The notes: generated from the sequence alone by a model not told the origin. A stretch of 54,882 nucleotides of DNA from a bacterium (GCA_004298675.1 SCRI01000053.1:1-54882), one strand, 5' to 3'. Shown: positions 37,515 through 45,700, counted from the first letter of the stretch. Numbers and translations: made by a program.

Positions 37515-37970
37515 CTACGCCGAGAGACCGGCCACGGCCGAGGTATCACGCTGACCACGCCGCTCGAGACGAAACTTCTGCACCGCCTCCGCCCAGGTCT
37601 CACGCATCGTGACCATGTGGGGCAGCACCGCTTCGACGCGCGCCGTCTTCTTCTCCATGTTGGCCATCACCAACTCGTGATGCCACCACTCGTAGAGCCT
37701 GAACAGATTGCGCGCCAACTCACCGCCGGCCTCGAAATCGAGGGAGCCCATCAGTAACGCCAAGGCTCGCTGCGAGCGAACCAGCGCATCGCTGACTCCG
37801 GCGATGTCCATCGTCGCGAAGCTCTCGCCCCCGGAGCGTATCTTCTCCATGCCTTTCTTGGCGAAGAGGATCGCGATATCCATGCACTTGACGATCAGCT
37901 CTTCCGGCGACGACGAGAGGATCGACGTCTCGAGATATTTGAACTGTCCATCACCGTTGTGCGTTTTCAC
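37515..37970 (-). CDS. fliS: Flagellar export chaperone FliS
   Basis: FliS binds the C-terminus of newly made flagellin and keeps it unfolded until export. The 151-aa product is helical with the recognisable core: ILSSSPEELIVKCMDIAILFAKKG near residues 17-40, ATMDIAGVSDALVRSQRALALLMGSLDFEAGGELARNLFRLYEWWHHELVMAN near 52-104. The start is GTG at 37970 with GAGGAA about 9 bases upstream. It is 27 bases downstream of fliD, the standard order. Confidence 0.9.
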   Translation of the reverse strand: MKTHNGDGQFKYLETSILSSSPEELIVKCMDIAILFAKKGMEKIRSGGESFATMDIAGVSDALVRSQRALALLMGSLDFEAGGELARNLFRLYEWWHHELVMANMEKKTARVEAVLPHMVTMRETWAEAVQKFRLERRGQRDTSAVAGLSA

Positions 37971-37997
37971 GAAGGCGTTCCTCTACGTCCGCCCGTG

Positions 37998-39983
37998 CTA
38001 ATGCCCGGAGCCGCTCGACGTGAGCTGAACACCGAGCTGAGAGAGCGCGGCGTTCCCGGTACTCTGAAGCATGGCGATCTGCGACTCAGCCTGATTGAAC
38101 TCGTACTGGAGCTGCTTCTGCTGCAGGGCCACCGATTGGTTGATCAAGTCCAGATTCTGGTTCAGGAACGAGACCTGCGTGTTGTTGTTGTCCACGTACG
38201 ATTGCAGGATGCCCTTCGCCGGCGGCAACGGTAGCAGTGGCTGTCCGGTGATGAACGGGAGGCTTGCCGGAAGCCCGGTCACCGTCTGCGTGAAGCCGGC
38301 GATCTGTTGTACGATACCAAGTTGACCCTGCAGGCCGTTGAGCAGGTTATTGACCGCCTGGGGATTTTGCTGGAGCGCAGCGGCGAACTTGACGGTGTCG
38401 AAGGCAAGCTTGCCCGTGGTCCCCGTGTACGTGGTGCTCGGCGTACCGGAGCTGCTGCTGGAGGAGGAGCTGGAGCTCGACGAGCTGCTCGCGCCGACTG
38501 TCGCGGAGTCGAGCGTGAGGCCGATCGAGGACAGCGACTGAAACGCGCCGCTTCCCACAATCTGCTGTACGAGCTGATCGAGCCGATCGCGCAGATCTGA
38601 GACGCCGAAGTTCGAGGCTAGCGGGCCCCCGTTCGAGGTCTGCTGCGCCGTCGATCCAGGCGCGGATCCCGTGGAGAAGCTCGCCGGCGCCGTGTCCTTA
38701 TTGATGTCGTCGATGACCTGATTGAAAGCTGTCACGAAACTCTGAATGGCGGCCGTAGCGGGCTGCGCGTTGGGGCCGACGGTCACGGTAAGTGGTGTCG
38801 TGGTCGGAGCGAGCAGCGTCATCGTCACACCGGGGATCACGTTGGTGACGGTATTCGAGTTGCTGTAGTAGAACTGCCCACCGGCCTGCACTACCGCCTG
38901 TTTCCCTGAGACCATCGTCGCGGTTGACGGCGTCAGCTTCACCAGGCTCAGGAAGTTGCTGGTGTCCGAAGGCGAACCGAGCACGATGCTTTGCGGACCC
39001 GGAGTGGCGGAACTCAGCGTGATCGTATCCGTATTCTGATTGTAGGTTGCGATCACGCCGGCACTCGATTGGTTGATCTTCGTCAGGACGTTGGCTACGG
39101 AGTCCGAGTTTGGGTTGATCGTGATCGTCACGCCGTTGATGGTGAACGTGGTGCCGGCGTTGATCGTACCCGCGGCGAAGTTGGTGGCGTTCAGCGCCTT
39201 GTTCTGCTGGAGGCTGCCAACTTTCGTCCCGTTCAGGGTATAAGGCCCGCTCCCGGTGATAGGCGAGTTGGTCAGCGCCATGACCTGAAGGATGTTGCCT
39301 TTGTCGGAGGGACTACCAAGCGTGATCTGCTTGGTATCCGTCATCGTGAAGGTGTCGCTGCCCGAGTTGTAGGTGAGGTTAAAGTTGGTATCACCGGCTG
39401 CGTGCAGCGCAGAGTTGATGTTGGTGACGATCGTGGACATCGACTGCGTCGTCACGTCATAGGAGACCGCGACGCCGTTGATGGTCACCGAACCTTGGGC
39501 GTTGGGGAGCCCCTGCGTGCTGGTGCCGTTCGTCGCCTGGATACCCGTCGGCTGCGCCGAAAGCGGCGCCGTGCTGTAATACGGGGAGAACGAGGCCCCC
39601 AGCGCCACGCTGCTGGTCGCCGTGGTGGCCGTCGCCAGCGCGACGCTTTGAATGGTCGTGGTGCCCGGCGCGGCGGTCTGACCCGTCGTCTGCTGCGCGG
39701 TGAGAATCGAGGTCTGCGAACTGGTCGCGCTCTGTGCGAAGTAATTCGACGTCGTGGCCAATCCAGCGAGGGAACTCTGCAGCGATTGGAAATCGGAGAG
39801 CAGCGTCGTGTACGCCGTATTCTGGCCGGTGAGCGTGGCGATCTTGCCCTGGATCTGGACCGCCGGGATCTGCGCGATCTGCGTCAGTTGCCTGAGGATA
39901 CCTTGCCAGTCGATGCCGCTGACCAAGCCGGAGAACTGGATGGGCGGCAGCCCGCTGCTGCCGGTCGATCCGATGCCTGCCAT
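37998..39983 (-). CDS. fliD: Flagellar filament cap protein FliD (HAP2)
   Basis: FliD caps the filament tip and guides flagellin folding. The 661-aa product starts with the FliD N-terminal domain (PIQFSGLVSGIDWQGILRQLTQIAQIPAVQIQGKIATLTGQNTAY at 14-58) and ends with a helical FliD C-terminal domain (DNNNTQVSFLNQNLDLINQSVALQQKQLQYEFNQAESQIAMLQSTG). The middle has two hook-IN-type repeats, each with a TING(V) strand and an LGSPSD motif. A run of 14 serines near residue 500 separates parts of the C-terminal half; mixed AGC, TCC and TCG codons show it is not a simple DNA repeat. AGGAGC precedes the ATG. It is followed by fliS. Confidence 0.93.
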   Translation of the reverse strand: MAGIGSTGSSGLPPIQFSGLVSGIDWQGILRQLTQIAQIPAVQIQGKIATLTGQNTAYTTLLSDFQSLQSSLAGLATTSNYFAQSATSSQTSILTAQQTTGQTAAPGTTTIQSVALATATTATSSVALGASFSPYYSTAPLSAQPTGIQATNGTSTQGLPNAQGSVTINGVAVSYDVTTQSMSTIVTNINSALHAAGDTNFNLTYNSGSDTFTMTDTKQITLGSPSDKGNILQVMALTNSPITGSGPYTLNGTKVGSLQQNKALNATNFAAGTINAGTTFTINGVTITINPNSDSVANVLTKINQSSAGVIATYNQNTDTITLSSATPGPQSIVLGSPSDTSNFLSLVKLTPSTATMVSGKQAVVQAGGQFYYSNSNTVTNVIPGVTMTLLAPTTTPLTVTVGPNAQPATAAIQSFVTAFNQVIDDINKDTAPASFSTGSAPGSTAQQTSNGGPLASNFGVSDLRDRLDQLVQQIVGSGAFQSLSSIGLTLDSATVGASSSSSSSSSSSSSSGTPSTTYTGTTGKLAFDTVKFAAALQQNPQAVNNLLNGLQGQLGIVQQIAGFTQTVTGLPASLPFITGQPLLPLPPAKGILQSYVDNNNTQVSFLNQNLDLINQSVALQQKQLQYEFNQAESQIAMLQSTGNAALSQLGVQLTSSGSGH

Positions 39984-40010
39984 GCTGCGCTCCTGTTCCT
40001 TCCGCTCTTG

Positions 40011-40352
40011 CTACGCGTGACCGTCGAGCACGACGCCCTGTGGGGAGTCGAACATCTCGGCAAGCTGCTGAATGATCGGCGGAGGCACGGAGAAGAGCTC
40101 CTGTCCGCTGATCGGATCGAAGAACGTATAGACGATCTCATCCGGATGATGGACGATCTGAAAGCTCACGTTCATCGCTTGGGACACGCCGGTGAAGATC
40201 TGCGCAAACGCGGCCGGTAACTGCAGCTGCCCGCTCGCCGGGGGCGCGTCCCCGAGACCAGGCTTGGGCAACAGCGTCGTCAGCCCCTGAGCGAAAGCTG
40301 GGTCGGGGGCTCGCGCGACGACCGCCGCAGCGAGCAGCGCCTGTACATCCAT
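40011..40352 (-). CDS. flaG: FlaG-like flagellar protein
   Basis: The 113-aa product has a FlaG-type core at about 57-100: MNVSFQIVHHPDEIVYTFFDPISGQELFSVPPPIIQQL, matching the pattern of a beta hairpin, a D-x-x-(S/T)G-x-x-(I/L) turn and an IPP motif. FlaG proteins influence filament length. The N-terminal 55 residues are Ala/Pro-rich and variable. It lies 27 bases before fliD, the common flaG-fliD-fliS-fliT order. Confidence 0.78.
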   Translation of the reverse strand: MDVQALLAAAVVARAPDPAFAQGLTTLLPKPGLGDAPPASGQLQLPAAFAQIFTGVSQAMNVSFQIVHHPDEIVYTFFDPISGQELFSVPPPIIQQLAEMFDSPQGVVLDGHA

Positions 40353-40374
40353 GTATCCGATGCTCTCTCCTTAC

Positions 40375-41601
40375 CTACTCGGTATCGGCCGCCGGGGACC
40401 CGCCCTTGAGGCTCGCCAACCACCCGCGCAATTCCCGCCGGGAGGCGCGAGCCAACCCCGTGGGATCTCGGCCTTGCGCCCCCACCAGCGCCTCCCGGGC
40501 TCCAAGACCGTCGAATCGAGGCGGCTCTCCGGAGACGCTCACGTAGACCTCGGCTGCCTGCTCCTCCGGGATGCCCTCGCGCTCCAACAGCCGCTCGATG
40601 CGCCGCCGCAGTGTCGCTTCACCCAGCCCCGCTTGGTCCCAGATGACGAGATCGACCGGATCCTCGGGCGCGAACGCCCTAGCGTACCGCCGGACGAACG
40701 CCGAAGCGGTTTGCCAGTCTGCCTCCTCCGCCAGCACCGCGTGGAGGCGCCCCTGACGTGGCGGCGGCAGCTTGGGCAACGTGGAGGGGGCGTAGCGTTC
40801 CAAGGAGACGCGGTGGCGCTGGGGATCGAAGGGCCGCGCCAGGGCCTGCGCGGTCTCGTAGCCCCCGCGGTTGACGGGATCGAGGCCGTATTTGGCGGAG
40901 AAGAGTCCCCAGTTGCGTTCCATCGTCGCCGCATAGTCGATTTTCGCCGCGGCAAACGTGCGGTGCCCGTAGTGATGGATGAAGACGTCGTCGGCCATCC
41001 AGACCTTGTAACCGGCTAGGCGCGCCCGCATGCAGTAGTCGTCATCCTCGAAGTTACCGGTACCGAACGTCTCGTCCAAACCCCCGATCGCGGTGATCAC
41101 GCGCCGGTCGATCAGCATGCAGAAGCCGATGACGCGGTCAAGATACGTCCCACATCCGTGCAGCTCGCTGCGCCGCCGCGCCGCAAAGCGATGCATCTCT
41201 TCGATCGACTGATACGGCACGTCGAGCTGCTGGACGCCCGCGACCTTGTTGCTGCGCGGGCCGACGAGGCCGATCTCGACGTCGCGCTGAGCGGCAGCCA
41301 GCATATCCTCCAACCAGTGCTCCGTGACCACCACGTCGTTGTTCAAGAGCATCACGTAGCGGCCGCGGCTAGCGGCGATACCCTGATTGCAGCCGCCGGC
41401 GAAGCCACGGTTCTCGGAGTTGTAGATCACCGTCGCGTCGCCTAGCGTACGCAGGTACTCTACGGTCGGAGCCTCGCTGCCGTTGTCGACGACGATCAAC
41501 TCGCACGGCAGCTTGGTGAAGCGCCGCACGCTCTCGAGCGTGATGCGCGTGTACTCCAGCGCATTCCACGTCAAGAGCACCAAACTTACCAAGGGAATCA
41601 T
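40375..41601 (-). CDS. Family 2 glycosyltransferase
   Basis: The 408-aa protein has an N-terminal GT2 domain: VSLVLLTWNALEYTRITLESVRRF near residues 5-28, LIVVDNGSEAPTVEYLRTL near 36-54, YVMLLNNDVVVTEHWLEDML (DxD-like NND) near 84-103, and NFEDDDYCMRARLAGYKVWMADDVFIHHYGHRTF near 183-216, with ED(D) general base and metal-binding His. The roughly 150-residue C-terminal part is unknown. ATG 41601 overlaps the stop of the GT2-TPR gene; an open frame 78 codons upstream is an out-of-frame reading of that gene. It is between the flagellin-linked glycosyltransferase and flaG. Confidence 0.82.
   Translation of the reverse strand: MIPLVSLVLLTWNALEYTRITLESVRRFTKLPCELIVVDNGSEAPTVEYLRTLGDATVIYNSENRGFAGGCNQGIAASRGRYVMLLNNDVVVTEHWLEDMLAAAQRDVEIGLVGPRSNKVAGVQQLDVPYQSIEEMHRFAARRRSELHGCGTYLDRVIGFCMLIDRRVITAIGGLDETFGTGNFEDDDYCMRARLAGYKVWMADDVFIHHYGHRTFAAAKIDYAATMERNWGLFSAKYGLDPVNRGGYETAQALARPFDPQRHRVSLERYAPSTLPKLPPPRQGRLHAVLAEEADWQTASAFVRRYARAFAPEDPVDLVIWDQAGLGEATLRRRIERLLEREGIPEEQAAEVYVSVSGEPPRFDGLGAREALVGAQGRDPTGLARASRRELRGWLASLKGGSPAADTE
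40382..40408 (-). promoter_or_regulatory. Weak sigma-28-like promoter before flaG-fliD
   Basis: GCCGATAC (40382-40389) inside the end of the preceding glycosyltransferase gene matches a sigma-28 -10 box. The -35 at the right spacing is CAAGGGCG (40401-40408), with only three matches to the consensus. It could drive flaG-fliD-fliS-fliT, but the box also falls in a normal Ala-Asp-Thr coding context, so chance is quite possible. Confidence 0.3.
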
Positions 41602-43397
41602 GGCCGCACCGCCAGCGCCACGTCGGCGACGCGGCGCGCCTCGTCGCTGCGGCCAAAGGCCAAGAGGCGCCCCGCCAAGTTTGCGAGCGCGCCCTGCGAA
41701 GACGCGGCGCTCGTACCCGCGCCAGCGCGACAGATCGACTCTGCTACCCGTTCCAAGTGCTCCACGCTGCGCGCCGCCACGGCCGTGAGGATAGCCGCCC
41801 CGCGTGGGTCGCCGGCGCCCAAACGGTAGGCGCACAGCACACGCAGGCGGTCTTCGTCGACGCCATCGGAAGAGAGTTGCGCGAGGAGATCGGCGGCTTC
41901 CCCAAATGCATCGTCCTGAAGAGCTTTCCCAATGCGCTGACGCAGTTGCGCGTCGGGCGAAAGCTCGGTATCCGCAGCCATCAGAGCGGTGGTTGCGCGC
42001 GCTAGTTCCGCCGCTGCTATGTTGGCGGCAAGCTGTGCGCGCGCTTCGAGCAGGGTTTCACGGTCGCGAGCTTGCCCCACGCGCGCCAGCGCTTGCTCCA
42101 GGACTTGCGTGGCGTCGGCGTGGCGTCCACGCCGGAGCAGGTAGTTGACGTTTTGCAACGCGGTATCTGCGGCGGGGTACCGCTGATAGGCTTCGTCGAA
42201 GACGCGCCCGGCGTCGTCGATGCGGCCGGCCTGCTCCAGGACGTGGCCGAAGTTGATGCGCAGCGCCGGCGCAGCGGGGGCGCGGGCTATTCCCTCCTCC
42301 ATCACCGCGATCGCCTCGTCGTGGCGCTGCAGCGAGGAGAGGAAGACGCCCAGCTCGCAGCGTGCTTTCCACTGGTACACTTGATCGTCGATCACCGCGA
42401 AGTTCTTGGGATCGACCCCCTCGGCGCAGGCGGCGCGAAAAGCCGCGATCGCTTCCTCCGCCCGCCCTGCTTTGCGCAACGCCTGTCCGAGCGAGAACAG
42501 CGCGTTGGGATAGCCGGGAGAACGCTCCAGCGATTCGCGCGCGCGCTGCTCGGCCAGCTCGTACTGCTCTTCCTGACCGTAGATCTCGGCGAGGACCGCC
42601 AAGCCGTGCGCGATGATGCCGCGCTTGTCGCCGGGTAAGGCGCATGTGCGCATGCGCTCGAAGGGCTCCTTGGCCTCCGCGCGCCGCCCCATGAATGCGT
42701 AGGTCTGTCCAAGGCCGTACCAGTGGAAGGGATCATCGGGATGCTTCTCGACTGCCGCCAGCGCGATGGCGAGGTTGCGTTCGGGCTTCTTCTTCTGTTG
42801 AACGATCGAGTTAAGGTAGCCGCTGTGCCGAATGTAGGCCTCTATCGTTGCCGACCGCAAGACCTTCCCCGGGAGCGTGCTGCGCGGGTCGCTCACATAT
42901 TCATGGAGCGGCTGGACGAACTCAACCTCAGGATCATTGGGGAAGAGACGCAAGACCAAGTGCGAGGTCTGCCCGAGGCCGCCGTTCTCATCGACCTCGT
43001 TGATACAGTGAAAATTGAAGCCGATACCGCGTGGCTCGCTGGCTACGATTGCCCGCACGAGCGGGATGCTCTCCTGCTCCAACACCTCGTCGGCATCGAG
43101 GAAGAGTACCCAACGCCGCGTGGCCAGCCGCAGCGAGGCGTTGCGTGCGGCGGAGAAGTCGTTGGCCCAGGGCACCTCGCGAACGCTAGCGCCGTAAGCG
43201 CGCGCGATCGCGATGGTCCGATCGACGGAGCCGGTGTCGACGATGCAGATCTCATCGGCAACCGCGCAGACGCTGCTCAGACACCTGTCGAGCAGCGCCT
43301 CCTCGTCGCGAACGATCATGCAGAGCGAGAGACCCGGCTGCGGGTTGCGGCGCGATCCCGTCGCGGGGCGACCTGCGCCGACGAAATGAACCGGCAT
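41598..43397 (-). CDS. Family 2 glycosyltransferase with C-terminal TPR domain, linked to flagellin
   Basis: The 599-aa product has a GT2 catalytic domain at about 20-230: LSLCMIVRDEEALLDRCLSSVCAVADEICIVDTGSVDRT, FSAARNASLRLATRRWVLFLDADEVLE with the DAD metal motif, and a WxGLGQTYA segment opening the TPR part. Residues about 230-440 are TPR-like (HWYGLGQTYAFMGRRAEAKEPFERM; ALFSLGQALRKAGRAEEAIAAF; FGHVLEQAGRIDDAGRVFDEAYQRYP), and about 450-599 are helical repeats. It starts 95 bases after the flagellin gene. GT2 plus TPR proteins are known flagellin glycosyltransferases in other bacteria; that role is inferred here. Confidence 0.85.
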   Translation of the reverse strand: MPVHFVGAGRPATGSRRNPQPGLSLCMIVRDEEALLDRCLSSVCAVADEICIVDTGSVDRTIAIARAYGASVREVPWANDFSAARNASLRLATRRWVLFLDADEVLEQESIPLVRAIVASEPRGIGFNFHCINEVDENGGLGQTSHLVLRLFPNDPEVEFVQPLHEYVSDPRSTLPGKVLRSATIEAYIRHSGYLNSIVQQKKKPERNLAIALAAVEKHPDDPFHWYGLGQTYAFMGRRAEAKEPFERMRTCALPGDKRGIIAHGLAVLAEIYGQEEQYELAEQRARESLERSPGYPNALFSLGQALRKAGRAEEAIAAFRAACAEGVDPKNFAVIDDQVYQWKARCELGVFLSSLQRHDEAIAVMEEGIARAPAAPALRINFGHVLEQAGRIDDAGRVFDEAYQRYPAADTALQNVNYLLRRGRHADATQVLEQALARVGQARDRETLLEARAQLAANIAAAELARATTALMAADTELSPDAQLRQRIGKALQDDAFGEAADLLAQLSSDGVDEDRLRVLCAYRLGAGDPRGAAILTAVAARSVEHLERVAESICRAGAGTSAASSQGALANLAGRLLAFGRSDEARRVADVALAVRP

Positions 43398-43439
43398 CTC
43401 TAGAATATTCGGCCGGCCACGGCAGCCATGTTAGAACGA

Positions 43440-43467
43440 GAAGAGAGCCGCCGTAGCGACCCTCTTC
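43440..43467 (-). terminator. Weak hairpin after the flagellin gene
   Basis: GAAGAG/CTCTTC (43440-43445 and 43462-43467) can form a stem with an internal loop in the flagellin transcript 26 bases past the stop. There is only a short T-poor tail (TCGTTCT), so it may be a partial terminator that lets some transcript reach the glycosyltransferase gene. Confidence 0.25.
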
Positions 43468-43492
43468 ATGTTGCTGTCTACGAACGCAGCGT

Positions 43493-44782
43493 TTAGCGGA
43501 GCAGTGTCAGCACGCTCTGCGGTTGCTGGTTCGACTGCGCCAGGACGGCCGTGCCAACCTGGACGAGCACCTGCAAGCGGGTGAAGTTCGTGGTCTCCTG
43601 ACCGACGTTCACGTCGCGGATCGACGACTCCGAAGCCTGGAGGTTGGTCTGGGTGATCTGGTCGTTACCCGCGTCCTCGTTGAGGCGGACGATGGTCGCA
43701 CCCAGTGCGGCGCGCTGCGAGAGCAGCGAGTCGAGTGCGTGGTCGACCTGACCGATCGCGTCCTCGGCGCCGATCGACGGATTCACCGACGTACCGGAGG
43801 CGAGGTTGATGTTGCCGATGCGCAGCGTCGAGGCGTTAGTGGCCTGAAGGCCGAGCTGAACGACGTCGCCCTCGCTGGCACCCGACTGGAAGTTGAACAC
43901 CGGGTTGCTCGAGGCGGCAACGAACTGCGAGACCTTGACGAAGGTCGTCGCACCGACGTCGCCCGAGGTCACCGTGTTCAGGTTGATGCTCAACGCCTGC
44001 TCCTGGCTACCCGCGAACGCCGACAGTTTGATCGTCTGCGCGTTCACCTGATTGCTGGTGGCGCTGGTCGAGACCAGACCCAACACCGTGGTCGTGTTGG
44101 TCGAGGAGTCGAACTCCGAGACTTGGATGGCGATCGTCGGCTCGCTCACCGACTGACCGTTGACCGTGACGAGCGTCGTGCCGGTCGTCACGACCTGCAG
44201 CTCGATGGTGCCGTCGCTAGCCGAGACACCGACCGCCGCGGACGACTGCGCCGCCGTGGACAGGGCCACGGTGGTGACGAGCTGGCCGGGGCTAGCCGTC
44301 AAGAACGAGTCGGCCGTCAGCGTGGCAGTGGCGGACTGCGCCGGCTGGAAGCCGGAGTGGGTGCCGTCGAGTAGGTTCTGCCCGTTGAAGTTCGTGTTGC
44401 CGGAGATCGTGTTGACCTCCTGGATCAACTGCTGAACTTCGGTCTGCAGATTGGCCTTGTCGGTCGGCGACGAGGTGTCGTTCGCGGCCTCGACGGCCAG
44501 CGAACGGATGCGCTGGAGGATATCCGTGGTCGTCTGCAGGGCGCCTTCCGCCACCTGCGCGGCGTTGTTGGCGTTCTGGACGTTCTGGACAGCCTGCTGG
44601 AAGCCGTTGACCTGTGCCTGCAGCGCCTCGGAGATGGCCAGACCAGACGGATCGTCGGCGGCGGTATTGATGCGCAGGCCGCTGGAGAGGCGGCTCACCG
44701 ACGTATGGAGGGCGTCTTGGTTCCGCGAAAGATTGAGATTCGCGGTATTCGCCAGAAGATTGTTGGCGATCGAGAGGGACAT
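43493..44782 (-). CDS. fliC: Flagellin
   Basis: The filament subunit, 429 aa. The N-terminal D0/D1 region is highly conserved: LSIANNLLANTANLNLSRNQDALHTSVSRLSSGLRINTAADDPSGLAISEALQAQVNGFQQAVQNVQN, then an SGNTNFNGQNLLDG loop near residue 135. The C-terminal D1/D0 region runs from about 340 (IGQVDHALDSLLSQRAALGATIVRLNED) to LQVLVQVGTAVLAQSNQQPQSVLTLLR. The middle 190 residues are Thr/Ser/Val-rich D2/D3, a likely O-glycosylation target. AAGGAGG lies 10 bases before the ATG and overlaps CsrA-type GGA motifs; the promoter is at 44855-44881. Only one flagellin gene is in the window. Confidence 0.96.
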   Translation of the reverse strand: MSLSIANNLLANTANLNLSRNQDALHTSVSRLSSGLRINTAADDPSGLAISEALQAQVNGFQQAVQNVQNANNAAQVAEGALQTTTDILQRIRSLAVEAANDTSSPTDKANLQTEVQQLIQEVNTISGNTNFNGQNLLDGTHSGFQPAQSATATLTADSFLTASPGQLVTTVALSTAAQSSAAVGVSASDGTIELQVVTTGTTLVTVNGQSVSEPTIAIQVSEFDSSTNTTTVLGLVSTSATSNQVNAQTIKLSAFAGSQEQALSINLNTVTSGDVGATTFVKVSQFVAASSNPVFNFQSGASEGDVVQLGLQATNASTLRIGNINLASGTSVNPSIGAEDAIGQVDHALDSLLSQRAALGATIVRLNEDAGNDQITQTNLQASESSIRDVNVGQETTNFTRLQVLVQVGTAVLAQSNQQPQSVLTLLR

Positions 44783-44848
44783 GTGCGGTTATCCTCCTTG
44801 ATGGTTTAGCACACGTGTGGCTGAGAAAGACGTCCTGTCTCTCCCATG
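44783..44848 (-). promoter_or_regulatory. Flagellin mRNA leader with CsrA-type GGA motifs
   Basis: From the expected start of transcription near 44848, the leader carries four GGA trinucleotides: 44842-44844, 44833-44835, and two within the AAGGAGG ribosome-binding site (44795-44797 and 44792-44794). CsrA dimers typically bind one GGA at the Shine-Dalgarno and another upstream, the mode by which B. subtilis CsrA blocks hag translation. A perfect 10-base palindrome CACACGTGTG (44810-44819) lies between. The fliW and csrA genes are immediately upstream. Binding is inferred, not shown. Confidence 0.5.
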
Positions 44849-44854
44849 CTCAGG

Positions 44855-44881
44855 GTATCGGCGGCGTACTCGCGTACTTTA
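44855..44881 (-). promoter_or_regulatory. Sigma-28 (FliA-type) promoter of flagellin
   Basis: TAAAGTAC (44874-44881), an 11-base spacer and GCCGATAC (44855-44862) match the sigma-28 consensus at 13 of 16 positions with exact spacing. The TAA of the -35 box is also the stop codon of csrA. Transcription would start near 44848. Confidence 0.85.
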
Positions 44882-45169
44882 GACGTCGCCGGGCTCGCGC
44901 CCATGCTCTCGCACCCCACTCGGGCGGGGGGAAACGGTACGCACGGGGCGTGTACGGGCCTTCTCCGCAAGAGGAGGGGTTACCACCTCACCCGCCGCGG
45001 CACGGTTGACGCGCTGGATCTCGTCGTAAACTTCGGAGCGGTGCACGGGGATCTCGCGCGGCGCGTCGATTCCCAATTTGACCTGCTCCCCGTCGATCGC
45101 AACGACCACGATGCGGACGTTGTCACCGATCATGATCGCCTGATTTGGCTTCCTCGTGAGAACGAGCAT
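44879..45169 (-). CDS. csrA: Carbon storage/translational regulator CsrA
   Basis: CsrA is a small dimeric RNA-binding protein that controls translation, in flagellated Gram-positives mainly of flagellin. The 96-aa sequence begins [52 protein letters not shown], the complete core including the RNA-contacting first strand and the [12 protein letters not shown] region. About 35 further residues, basic and disordered, extend beyond the usual 60-75 aa. AGGGAGGG is 7 bases before the ATG and itself contains GGA, allowing autoregulation. It follows fliW, whose product antagonises CsrA. Confidence 0.95.
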   Translation of the reverse strand: MLVLTRKPNQAIMIGDNVRIVVVAIDGEQVKLGIDAPREIPVHRSEVYDEIQRVNRAAAGEVVTPPLAEKARTRPVRTVSPRPSGVREHGREPGDV

Positions 45170-45192
45170 GCCACAGCCCTCCCTGGCACGAA

Positions 45193-45212
45193 GCCGGCAG
45201 CGCTCTGCCGGC
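45193..45212 (-). other. Perfect hairpin in the csrA leader
   Basis: GCCGGCAG (45193-45200), a 4-base loop and CTGCCGGC (45205-45212) form an 8-base-pair GC-rich stem in the 57-base gap between fliW and csrA, 23 bases before the csrA start. No T-run follows. It could slow ribosomes or transcription, reducing csrA relative to fliW, or mark an RNA processing site. Confidence 0.45.
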
Positions 45213-45226
45213 GCGGGGGCCTTCGG

Positions 45227-45700
45227 CTATGAGTGGAGGGCTTCCTTGGGGGCTGCACTGCGCGGAATCGGCTGGCGCACGGAGTAGGGAGAGCCCTCGA
45301 GCATCACCTGGCGGGCCCGTCGTGCCTTATGGTTGATGACCACGGGCGCCAGCAGATTGATGGTGAGGTCCTCGGCTCCCGCCGTGCAGACCACCACGCA
45401 GTAGATCGCGAAATCGGCGGGGTTCACGAGGTCGAGCGCCACCCGCGCGTAGTAGGGAAGCGCCGGCCTGTAGTCGGCGAAGATCTGCCACGGATCGACG
45501 ATTGGAAGGGCGACCTTGGGGTCGTCGAGGCTCTGAAGCCAGAGATACGGCGCCTGCTCGTCGAGCGCCAGGACCAGGAAGCGCCGGTGGTCGGCAAAGC
45601 CGGGCAGACCCCACGGAAACTCGATGACGTCGTCGTCGGCGTAGGTCGCCTCGCCGAAGCGGGGCAGGACAACCTGATGCGGCACGATGGTGGTCCTCAT
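45227..45700 (-). CDS. fliW: Flagellar assembly factor FliW
   Basis: FliW binds flagellin and CsrA in a partner switch that couples flagellin translation to export. The 157-aa product has IEFPWGLPGFADHRRFLVLALDEQAPYLWLQSLDDPKVALPIVDPW near residues 27-72 and the LTINLLAPVVINHKARRARQVML segment near 113-135, both diagnostic. The ATG at 45700 shares a base with the flgL stop (TGATG); a GTG one codon earlier is possible. It is the partner of csrA 57 bases downstream. Confidence 0.95.
   Translation of the reverse strand: MRTTIVPHQVVLPRFGEATYADDDVIEFPWGLPGFADHRRFLVLALDEQAPYLWLQSLDDPKVALPIVDPWQIFADYRPALPYYARVALDLVNPADFAIYCVVVCTAGAEDLTINLLAPVVINHKARRARQVMLEGSPYSVRQPIPRSAAPKEALHS

Noticed and set aside
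38440-38500. Trinucleotide repeat (slippage tract) in fliD
   Set aside because: The serine codons are mixed, so this is not a simple DNA repeat likely to vary by slippage.
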